A DNA stretch of 64,000 nt from Folioceros fuciformis. Its lineage: Eukaryota > Anthocerotophyta > Anthocerotopsida > Anthocerotales. The translations under genes were made by a program, and so were the position numbers. The stretch spans positions 775,414-839,413 of the forward strand of contig JBNGIO010006379.1 of NCBI GenBank assembly GCA_049999805.1. Direction: 5' to 3'. The notes under the pieces are model-generated. The model saw only the letters and a list, made by a program, of their open reading frames with translations, was not told where the DNA came from and did not search any database. Below, piece after piece: positions 21,086-29,945 of this stretch (position 1 is its first letter; every line of letters starts with the position of its first letter).

Positions 21086-23202
21086 TTATATGTTTTCCCA
21101 AACAGTTGCTAAGTTCATTTGGTGGGGAACAGGAGCTCTCATAGTCACGTTTATTCCAGCATCCACAGCTTGTGACAAAGGATGATGCACAATTGTTAGC
21201 TCGTTTCGAACACTACCACAAAGTTCAACCTCCCTAGTGGACAATAGAGGTGCTTGTCTATATGATTCCTGTGAAGTATCCATTGATGCATATATACCCA
21301 CCAGGGTTTCCATGGGCACTACTTCCTACAAGAGCATCTAACCTTCACTTGATGCTTACAAAGAAACCCTGTAGATGAAATATTGCATGTGCAGCTACCC
21401 CAATGAGATCCGGCATTAAACACATTATAAGCCTTGTTCTTCTTTGCATTCTCACTCCTCACGATAGCATATGGTTGCCTAGTACAAGGTAGGGATACAT
21501 TGGACTTTGGGATAAATTCCAATGCTTTGTTCACTGCGCTTTGGACAACCAGTTCTTGCTTATTATTCCTAATGATGCCACTCCCCTTACATTGTCTTTG
21601 GTACCAAAAATGTTTGTCCACTTCGTCCGTCAGGATATGTAAAAGCCAGTCGAGTTGTCTGCTACGAAGATTCTTCTTTGTGAGGAGACAACGGTACTTA
21701 AGGTGACGATGATAAGCTTTGATCGAAGAGTTGCAGTCTTGACCTACGTGAGGTATAGTCCTTACTGCCTTTATCCACATGTCCATGACATCTCCCCACT
21801 GCTGTTGAAAATAATGCACAAAACTAGCTTCTGAGGCATCATACACTTCGTAAAACTCTTGAAGCTTCATCTGGGCTCATGCTAGATCATTCCTTGAGTC
21901 CATGTCTATGTACATAACATTTCCCAAGGCCTTCATCATGACTGCCTTATTACTTGCGGACTTGACTTTCTTCACGAGCTGCCGCAACCACGCCCTCCGT
22001 ACATGCCATAGACAGAGGAACACAAGAGTTGTGCTGCCAAATACTTGCTGGATTGCTTTTATCTCCGCTGCACAGTCATCAACAAGGAAAGCTGTAGGAT
22101 GCCAATCTAACCGTAATGATTGCAATTTCCTTTGCAAAGCCGGTAACCACATGGCCATGTGTTTTGCAGTAGATTGAGTGGTCATTACCCAGGCCACCGG
22201 TAAGCCATTGCGGTGATCATCGAACACGAGCAAAGTGAACAATTGAAACTGAAATAAAGAGAAAGTGAGTTATGAAGCTAGCATCCCACAATCTTGTGTT
22301 TGAAATGCAAAGAATCTAACCTTCCACTTGTTGTTGCCGAATGTGGCTTTCATTGAAATGATGGATTGATGCCCCTAGTAAAGCATGCATTCCTTTTGGA
22401 AGCTTGTTTGAATCCCTAAAGTAAAATGTGTGCCCTTCATCGAAGCACCATGTGGTGGGAAGAAAAGAATATTCCTATGGATGTCAATCCATAGCTTGAC
22501 ACTAACTTCATCAATGCTATGGAGTCTCCAAGCCCTTGCATCCAACTCAGCTTGCAAGTTGCATATGTCCTCAGGCAAGAGAAAATCATCTCTATGTAAG
22601 ACAACGTTAGGATCCCCTTGCATCCTAACATAAACATCGTTCTTGTGATCACATAAAATGTGATATGGAGTGGTTTTGCACAAAAGTTTGTGCTTCACCC
22701 ATTCTGTCTTACTTGCTGATAAAGAAGGAGCAAGAGCATGTGAGGGAGATGCATCTACTGCTAACAATCCATGGCAAAAGTCACAAGAGGCATTCACATG
22801 ATGCCACTGATCAAAACGGATTTGAGCAATATCTTGAAACAACTCCAATTGAGTAATGACAACCACAAACTCACAACCTACTTTCCTGCGCTCCCCACAA
22901 GCCACCTTGCTCTTTCGACTTCTAGGTCCAGACTTTGGCCTGTTAGTCATATCCACCAAGGGTACATCACTTTGGAGACGGTTGTCAGATCTGGAACCAT
23001 ATGCACAACAATACCTTATGTATTGTTTTGATGTGGTTGGTGACAAGACATTATACTTATGTGTCTCTGCCCTGGACCACGTGCAACGTTTCACAAGCCT
23101 GGTTGGAAAAATTGGATTTTGCTCCTCACCTATCAAGAGGTCTGAAACCCTTTCCCATGGAATGTAAGCAGCCTTCACCTCCATTACAATTTTACCAGCC
23201 AT
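21086..23202 (-). pseudogene. MULE transposase (SWIM-type) pseudogene
   Basis: An N-terminal block (23202 to 22378) is followed, in the same frame, by a TAG at 22375-22377, then GHQSIISMKATFGNNKWK, a 72-bp intron (22249-22320) and the MULE transposase core: LLVFDDHRNGLPVAWV, LVDDCAAEIKAIQQVFG and FLCLWHVRRAW. A second in-frame stop (TGA, 21877-21879) interrupts the frame after NDLA; it then continues to a SWIM zinc finger CTC-x(9)-CKH near 21340. Past that a shift to another frame (21086-21319) is needed. With two nonsense codons and a likely frameshift it cannot make a full transposase. The intron's in-phase position argues it was once an expressed gene. Confidence 0.8.
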
Positions 23203-23835
23203 TCCAATCCAGTTTTGTTGAAAATGCTTGGCACTGGAGTCTGCATCTTATAAGCAAACCTTGCCATCTACAGAGGTAGCATAACACTTGATGTCAAAAT
23301 GCTTAACCGGCCCTGAGATTAGGCTAATTAAATGATGTCTGCAAAGCAATCACAACTCTTGTGCATCAACCGGAGGAACTGAAAACTTACACTTTACTGA
23401 AGAGATGAACTACAAGCCCCCCACCCCACACCTAATCAATCCATCGCAGCACTTCCCGTACGCACACTCCTCCCGCACCTACAAGGACCATCATACCACT
23501 TCCCATCGCGTGATCAGCAATGCACATTGCTAGCTTGGTGTGACACACTTGACTAATTGAGCGGGGAAGGTCCGGAGGCTTTCATGAACATGTGTTTTGA
23601 AACCAAAGCGTTTTGCTGGCCCGTTTTCCTGGAATAACTATTCCCTGGCACAACTTAGGGACGGAGTTTGGCAGAGCGGGCGTCTAAACGGGCACCACAA
23701 GCTATTGCCATCCAATGGTAACGTGTGCGGGATGGTTTGGACATGCACAGTGAGTGCGAGTGGGCATGGCTACATGACACATGGGATGCCCAAGGCAAAA
23801 CCATTTGCGCTGGCCTCGAGTTATGTGCCTCATTA

Positions 23836-25059
23836 CAGTCGACCCTCTCTAAATGTGACCTCACTAAATGTTATACCTCTATAAATGTTACAAGGTTTGT
23901 TGGGTACTCCCTAGTTGGGGAGTACGGATAAATGTTATTTTTCTATAAATGTTATATATTACTTGTTTTATGAAAATAGGCACTCCCAACCACTATAGTC
24001 CAATTTTATAAATGTAATTTTAATTTTATAATATAAAAATAATATATATTGCTTAAAATAGTATGGATAATATAGATATCTAACTTATCCAATCACAATG
24101 CGATAAAAAAGCTTGGCATATTGATGATAAATAAAAAATCATTAGAAATTATTGGAAACACTTCGGGTTATGGCAAGAAAGAGCAAGTGGTAGTATGTGA
24201 GATATAGACTTGAATCAACTTAGTTTTGAGACATAAAATATTGATAATGATGATGAGTAACAGTAAGTCAACCAAGCAACACGTGAAGATTTGTTCAATA
24301 CATATTACATAGAAATAGAAATGCTTTTTTGTTAAATGAGGGATTTGAGACTTGAAACAGCATGATTGACCCCTTCTATGTTTTCACAAGAATTTGTTGA
24401 TTATGAGGTGACAAATACATGTGCTATCTAGGGCCTCCGCTAGCACACCTCCTCTGGCTTCCAGCAGCTAGTCCCGTCCGTTAGAGGAGCTTGTGTTTGC
24501 GCATCTGGTGGAAGAGCTTGCTATCTTTTATACTCCAGATGCAAATGATACATGGGCTTTTGTTCAACCTCCATCTGAAAATGAAGTTGTCAATGTTGAA
24601 AATTCTTTTGGAGAATATTATCAAGAAAGGCCTATTTTAGGTCGTGCTCAAGTGGAAGATGCACTTGGGATGATCGGTATATTTTTAGGGCAACAACCAA
24701 ATGATACTATATCTACAATTAAAAATTTATAACAAATTGAAAAAGAAGTTTTAAAGTAGGTTAGGTCTTCTTTAAAACAAGTTTCAAAGTAGAAATAACC
24801 CATTTTTTGAGGTCAATTTGAAGTTCATTTCTTATTTTCTTTATTATAAAGTTATAATAAGATTAAGTATTATAATGTTTGTTATATATATTTAATAAAA
24901 ATAAATATTTTTTATAAAATATATTTCATAATTTCCATATTTTAAATAAATTTAAATATTTTATTTTTGATAAATACTTGAATTCTCTAATTGTTACACC
25001 TCCCTAAATGTTACCCAATGCCCTACTCCCAACAGGTAACATTTAGGGAGGGTGGACTG
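23836..25059. mobile_element. Nested pogo/Tigger-like (Tc1/mariner) non-autonomous element
   Basis: It begins CAGTCGACCCTCTCTAAA and ends with the complement of CAGTCCACCCTCCCTAAA, flanked on both sides by TA (23834-23835 and 25060-25061). The MULE's left inverted repeat shows the empty site with a single TA (CTCATTACTTTGTG), proving both the boundaries and the TA target duplication. CAGT-initial ends rich in CTAAATGTTAC sub-repeats and a TA target are typical of plant pogo-like elements. The interior is very AT-rich. It retains only a remnant of a transposase frame and is therefore non-autonomous. Confidence 0.88.
24466..24732 (+). pseudogene. Remnant of pogo/Tigger-type transposase C-terminus
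   Basis: An open frame (FAHLVEELAIFYTPDANDTW ... QVEDALGMIGIFLGQQPND ... IKNL) without a start codon. The segment ALGMIGIFLGQQ-x-ND resembles the acidic C-terminal tail of Tigger/pogo transposases (typically ALE-x-LR-x-FLEQQ-x(3)-D). After the TAA the same frame continues QIEKEVLK, as if the stop were acquired. The catalytic DDE part is absent. Confidence 0.5.
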
Positions 25060-25086
25060 TACTTCGTGTGTACCAATAGCTCCTGC

Positions 25087-25791
25087 GCCAAAAGGGACCC
25101 AGAATAAACGAGAAACCGTACCCGTACGGTCTCCATATGGCCCGGAATCGGGCCTTCCATGGGGCCCGCCGCCGGTAGCGGCTGCCTCCCGACGGAGGTA
25201 TAGGACACTCGGGCAGTGGGTTCGGAGCGTTCCTCCCAAATTAAGACAAAGTTAGGGCAAGGGAGGGTCGGTAAGGACTGCCTTTCCTCGTTAGGAGTCC
25301 GCTTCGCGCATGTAGGCTGCGCAAATATCTCTGATGTGTGCTCTGCTTCTGGCTCCTGATGCACGTATCCATGTCAGTCGATTGCGGACAGGTGATTCCA
25401 AACGAGGGAAGGCTGTGTCACGTACACACGGTACTGCTGGAGCACAAGGACTCCTGCACACGGTGAGAAGAACTTGAGATTCCTCGACTGTCCGGTGCAG
25501 GGACTGTGCGGCTTCTGTTGCTCTGTATCTCTGCACTCCAGATGCCTCGGAGCCTACTTGTAGCCTCGGATCCGTAAGCATCTTGCTTCCTGGTAAGCAG
25601 GCTAGTTGTGGCTAGGCAAGAATTTTTGGACTGTTTATGTGAAAGCAGTGACTGTAAGTTAGTTGACGTGGCCAATGAGCCAAGACACTGAGCGTGGGGG
25701 GATGCGATTCTGAGAGGAGCTTGTGATGTTGTCGTTTCGCTTGCTCGTAGTTTTGTGAGTATGTAGCAGCAGGCAAGAGAAGCCAGCAGAC
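25087..25791. other. Flank between the MULE and P450 copy 2
   Basis: No gene. Contains a short dyad ACCGTAC-CC-GTACGGT near 25117-25132. The last about 70 bases before the ATG share sequence with the upstream flank of P450 copy 1 (GAGCTTGT, TTCGCTTG, GTAGCAGCA, GCCA-CAG-CATGGC), supporting duplication with flanks. Confidence 0.6.
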
Positions 25792-27429
25792 ATGGCATTG
25801 CCTGTGGAGTGCTGGGCCGTGCTTGCTGCTGCTGCTGCTGCTCTTGTGGTGTGGTCGTACCTGGTGTGGAAGGATCACGCTCGGTACGGGAAGAATAGGG
25901 GCCCAGTGCTGTACCCTCTGCTGGGCTGTGTGTTGGAGTTTTTCCAAAACAAGGACAGAATACTGGACTGGGTTACGGATTTCCTGATCCGAGATCCCAC
26001 CCACACGATTAGAAGTGCAAGGCCGGGAATCAGCGCCGCCATTGTCACTGCCAATCCCAGCAATGTGGAGCACATGCTGCGCAAGAACTTCGAGAATTAT
26101 CCGAAGGGAAACGACATGGGCGAGGTGCTGGAAGACCTGTTAGGGAAAGGCATCTTCAACGCCGACGGGCACTTGTGGCGGGTGCAGAGGAAGGTTGCCA
26201 GCTACGAGTTCACCACCCGGTCGCTGCGGGAGCTGGTTTGCGATACTCTGCAGGAGGAGACTCGGACGCGGTTGCTTCCCTTTCTGGAGGAGGCTGCTGC
26301 ATCCGGCTTGGTTTTCGACCTGCAGAGCATGCTCTTGCGCTTCTCCTTCGATACCATCTGCAAAATTGCGTTCGGAGTGGACCCCGGGTGCCTGGAGCCT
26401 TCCTTCAGTGCGGACTCTTCTGCGCCCACTGCGAGGTTCGCACAGGCCTTCGACACGGCCACTAGGCTGACGACGGACAGATTCTGGACCCTGGCACCCG
26501 CTGTCTGGAAGGTGAAGCGGGCTCTCAACGTCGGGTCGGAGAGGCGGCTCCGGGAAGCTGTGGCCCAAGTGCATGATTTCGCCATATCGGTGATCCGACA
26601 GAGAAGGAAGGAGTTTGCCTTAGCACCGCAGCAGGACGGCGTGGGCAGCAACCACCTGGATCTGCTGTCACGGTTCATGCGTCTCTTGGATTCCCAGTCG
26701 TCGGAGAATTTCTCGGAGCTGGAGAGTGTGTGGTCAGAGCAGGGGGCTGCACGGCCAGGGAGGAAAAACTTTATCGATGAGTTCCTCAGAGACATTGTCA
26801 TCAGCTTCTTTCTGGCTGGGAGGGACACGTCGTCCGTGAGTCTGTCGTGGTTCTTCTGGACGCTTTCCCATCACCCCGAAGCGGAGAGAGCCATCTATGA
26901 GGAGGTTGTGGGCGTCGTGCGAGCGAGGAAGGAGGTTTCCGCATCCTTCTCGTACGACGAGCTGAAATCCATGCAATACTTGACCGCAGCCATATCGGAG
27001 TCTCTCCGACTCCACCCACCTGTGCCTGTAGACGCCAAGATCGCTCTGGAGGACGATGTCTTCCCTGACGGAACCCTTGTTCCTAGGGGAGCCAGGGTGG
27101 CGTACCTCCCTTACGCCATGGGCAGGATGGAGAGCATCTGGGGCCCTGACTGCACGCAGTTCAAGCCAGAGAGGTGGCTCAAGGACGGAGAGTATCAAAT
27201 CGAGAGCTCCTTCAAGTTTCCTGTCTTCCAGGCAGGGCCCCGCATCTGCCTAGGGAAAGACATGGCGATGGTGCAGATGAAGTATGTGGCTGCTTCCTTT
27301 ATCCAGAACTTCACTTTCACCGTGACCCCTGGTTTCAAACCTGTTTATAAGCTGGCCCTGACCATGCCCATGAAGCACGGGTTTCCTGTGACTGTGAGCC
27401 GCAGGCAACAAGGTGCCGATTCCCTGTGA
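25792..27429 (+). CDS. Cytochrome P450, CYP86 clan, CYP94-like (copy 2)
   Basis: Intronless, 545 aa, exactly the length of copy 1 and in the same orientation. All P450 landmarks are intact: AGRDTSS, ESLRLHPP, PERW, FQAGPRICLGKD. Divergence from copy 1 is uneven: by my count about 25-30 differences in the first 120 residues, about 26 in residues 120-340 and about 8 in the last 205; stretches such as 26113-26233 against 17333-17453 are almost identical even at silent sites. That mosaic suggests gene conversion after duplication. Same predicted ER-membrane monooxygenase role; differences in the N-terminal substrate-access region could alter substrate range. Confidence 0.92.
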   Translation: MALPVECWAVLAAAAAALVVWSYLVWKDHARYGKNRGPVLYPLLGCVLEFFQNKDRILDWVTDFLIRDPTHTIRSARPGISAAIVTANPSNVEHMLRKNFENYPKGNDMGEVLEDLLGKGIFNADGHLWRVQRKVASYEFTTRSLRELVCDTLQEETRTRLLPFLEEAAASGLVFDLQSMLLRFSFDTICKIAFGVDPGCLEPSFSADSSAPTARFAQAFDTATRLTTDRFWTLAPAVWKVKRALNVGSERRLREAVAQVHDFAISVIRQRRKEFALAPQQDGVGSNHLDLLSRFMRLLDSQSSENFSELESVWSEQGAARPGRKNFIDEFLRDIVISFFLAGRDTSSVSLSWFFWTLSHHPEAERAIYEEVVGVVRARKEVSASFSYDELKSMQYLTAAISESLRLHPPVPVDAKIALEDDVFPDGTLVPRGARVAYLPYAMGRMESIWGPDCTQFKPERWLKDGEYQIESSFKFPVFQAGPRICLGKDMAMVQMKYVAASFIQNFTFTVTPGFKPVYKLALTMPMKHGFPVTVSRRQQGADSL

Positions 27430-28174
27430 GTAGTGAATCCCTGTGAGCACCGAGTATATTCTTGTAGGAGAATCTGGCCAAGAAACTGGTGATCCTTATG
27501 GGAGGATCATAATTCTGCTCACGGCCTACACTTCTGCAACAAGTTACTGGAATGCCTCTGGGTAGCTCTGGATTCGAACTTTTGCGCACAGTGCTCTCCG
27601 TCAAAGAGCTTCATCAGAAGCGAGCACGCATTTTGCTGAGCACCTTGGATGAAAGCTGGTGGGGCGGCGTCTGAGATTCTGTGCATTTTATTCCAAGATA
27701 CCATTTCAAGAGTAACTATGTGACCTGGTCTCCTTCCTTTCTGAAGTCTGGGATAAGGAACTTTGGGGGTGCGTGAGTATCATTCCTGTCTGCCTTGTGT
27801 CCTGATTACCGAATAATCCCGTTGCTGCATCAACAGCCTTGGTATGCCAGACTTGCCCCGGCGGGATATGCCTCGCACACGGCAAAGTTCAGCTCATCGC
27901 CATCTAAGGCAATGACGGTCGCCGTGAATGAAGACGAAAAAGAGCATTCACAGTGAGCTTGGGCGAAGTCGAAAATCACAACCAAAAGATCCCCTAAACT
28001 TTGACTAGCGTATTACTTGTGTAGAAAAAGAAATCCTCCTCAGCGCCCACCACAGTATCAGAAATCCTGTGATCTACCTGCGGGCATAATCCATCTCGGA
28101 ATAGCAAGCCACCTGTTGAAATGCTGGGCTGGGATCTGGAAAGGTCCCCTATGTCTTTGTAATATTGCGAAATT
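27430..28174. other. Intergenic, 3' sides of P450 copy 2 and MurG
   Basis: The first about 90 bases are homologous to the 3' flank of P450 copy 1. No other feature recognised; the genes on either side converge. Confidence 0.55.
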
Positions 28175-29798
28175 TCACTGGATATGCATTTGCGTCCTGA
28201 GCGAAAACCCAGCAAGAGAAAGTGCCTCCTCAGCTATAACTGCTGCAGCATTTGGAGAAGCCGCATTCCCTGCCTTCTCCGCCATTGCTCTCAGTCCAGT
28301 TTCATCTTCTGGGAAATGATCAGGTCAAAGGATTAAATTCGAGACGGACGAAAGTAGTGCTGCCGTGCATGATTCATGCAGCCGTGTCCTGGTTCAGACA
28401 CATGCGATTCTAAGCTCGTACCTAGAGAGTCGAGTATCAAAGCGGTCAAAGCACGTGGATCTAGTTCTGTTTCCGGCAAAAGCTTAGCCGCTCCAGCTGC
28501 CACCATAGCCACTGCATTATTCATCTGATGATTCTCCGCGACAGTTGGGGAAGGGATCTGTTAAGAGGCTGCGATTAGAAACATATTTGCTGTGACAGAT
28601 AATGAGACTTCCCTCTTCTTGGCCAAAAGCTTGAAGACAGGGAGTGAAATGGTGTACCAGGATGCTTGGCTTTGCCGTCACGAGCAGTTCACTGCAGGTT
28701 ATGGCACCGGCTCGGGCCACAACAAGATCCGCTGCGGCATATGCCAAATCCATGCGATCCAGGTACCTGGATGCGACGCCAGGAAGGTTACAGAGGTCTC
28801 CGTGCCCAGCTTGGATGAGACGACGACGACAGAGAAGATTTCATCACCTAAAACAGTGTTGTTACTTACGGGAACACCGCCAGACGAGGATGGCTCTCAA
28901 CCAAGCTCAACATGTCGTCAAAATGCTTTGGCCCGGTCTGCCATATAATGCACACACCTGCATGAGCAACCAGCAAGTGCCTTGCCATGCCTGCCACTGC
29001 CAGGTTTATTGGCCGGGCCCCCAGAGAGCCACCGAGCACCAGCACCACCTTGCCCACCTTGCCTGCCTCCACCTGAAGCCCACCAGCAGGGCTACCCTCA
29101 GCTCCGCCTGTGAAAAACTGCACAGCTTCGTGCTTGGGAGTGTGTGTTCGAAGGGCTGCCCTTGTGGGATTGCCTCGAACACGGCATTTGCCCTCGGGAA
29201 AGAAGGCGATTGCAGCAACAAAAGCCAGGAACACCACTTTCACAAACCTGCCAAGAATGCGGTTGGTGATTCCGGCATACGCATTCTGCTCCTGAATTGC
29301 AACAGGGCAGCCTATCAGTGCCGCGACTAAGCACACAGGGCCTGCCACGTACCCACCTGTGCCTATCACAAGCTGGGGTCTGAAAGCGCGCAGAATTCTC
29401 CAGCACTGCAAGATGGAATAGAGGAGCTTTCCCGGAAGCAGCAGATTGGAGGGAGACCAGAAAGGCCGCCGGATGCCCGCTGCTGGGATGGATTGAATGA
29501 CGTATCCTGCCCGAGGCACAGCTGCCCACTCCATCCGATCCTTGGTGCCCACGAAACGGATATCGGCCTCGGGTGCCAGCCTGCACAGCTCATCAGCGAT
29601 GGCGACGGCTGGGTAGACATGCCCGCCTGTCCCCCCTGCTGCAAACAGCACTCTCAAGCGCCCCATTCCGTCACAGCATGCCGTCGCGTTGATTGCAACA
29701 TATCTGCCGGCTCTTCTGGCTGGAAACAATGGCGTCCTGAGGTAGTCAGAAGGTGGCGAATACAAGTGCAAGAGGCTGCCATTGAGCAACCTCGTCAT
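28175..29798 (-). CDS. MURG: MurG: UDP-GlcNAc lipid-I N-acetylglucosaminyltransferase, plastid-type
   Basis: Four exons: 28870-29798, 28658-28766, 28422-28557, 28175-28308; phases join to 435 aa. In bacteria MurG adds GlcNAc to lipid I to form lipid II on the inner membrane face; plant homologues are plastid proteins linked to chloroplast division. GT28 signatures: [20 protein letters not shown] at residues 51-70, [39 protein letters not shown], and the C-terminal UDP-sugar site [12 protein letters not shown] followed by [15 protein letters not shown]. Residues 1-44, rich in Arg, Ser and Pro, are absent in bacteria and should be a plastid transit peptide. Catalytic positions known from E. coli (His in GGTGGH, Asn in EQN, Ser in GGSxGA, Glu in SE) are all present. 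It shares a 147-bp promoter with the GNAT gene. Confidence 0.93.
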
Positions 29799-29945
29799 GT
29801 TCCCGTTTCAGCTACCAGTTCCGAAATCGGCGTGCGACACGGGCCTGGTCCCGTCCTGGACCTAGGGTTTTAGCGTTCAGGGTTTAAGGAATGAGCTGAG
29901 CGTCTGATGCTGGGTTCCTGGTGAGGAATTTGGAGGACGGAGAGG
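29799..29945. promoter_or_regulatory. Bidirectional promoter with telo-box
   Basis: Only 147 bp separate the start codons of MurG (-) and the GNAT gene (+), so both 5' leaders and promoters overlap. It contains TAGGGTTT (29863-29870, a telo-box on the minus strand) and a second AGGGTTTAAG near 29879. Confidence 0.6.

Larger units (their letters stand above)
19633..25086 (-). mobile_element. Mutator-like (MULE) DNA transposon, decayed, with long inverted repeats
   Basis: Inverted repeats of about 225 bp bound the element: left 19633-19858, right 23594-25086 once the nested insertion at 23836-25059 is removed. Matching blocks include GCAGGAGCTATTG, AACTCGAGGCC, AAATGGTTTTGCC and AACAGCTTGCC/CAAGCTATTGCC with moderate divergence, so the insertion is old. 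The interior carries a minus-strand MULE/SWIM-type transposase pseudogene and a three-copy internal repeat. No clean 9-11 bp target duplication was found at the ends (left flank GGGCGTTACT, right flank GCCAAAAGGG), so exact termini are uncertain. Without the nested insert the element is about 4.2 kb. It sits between the two P450 copies. Confidence 0.75.
23594..25086. repeat. Right terminal inverted repeat of the MULE, split by a nested insertion
   Basis: Inner part 23594-23835 and outer tip 25060-25086 are complementary to the left repeat; the 1224 bp between them is a different element. The outer tip reads CGTGTGTACCAATAGCTCCT. Confidence 0.8.
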
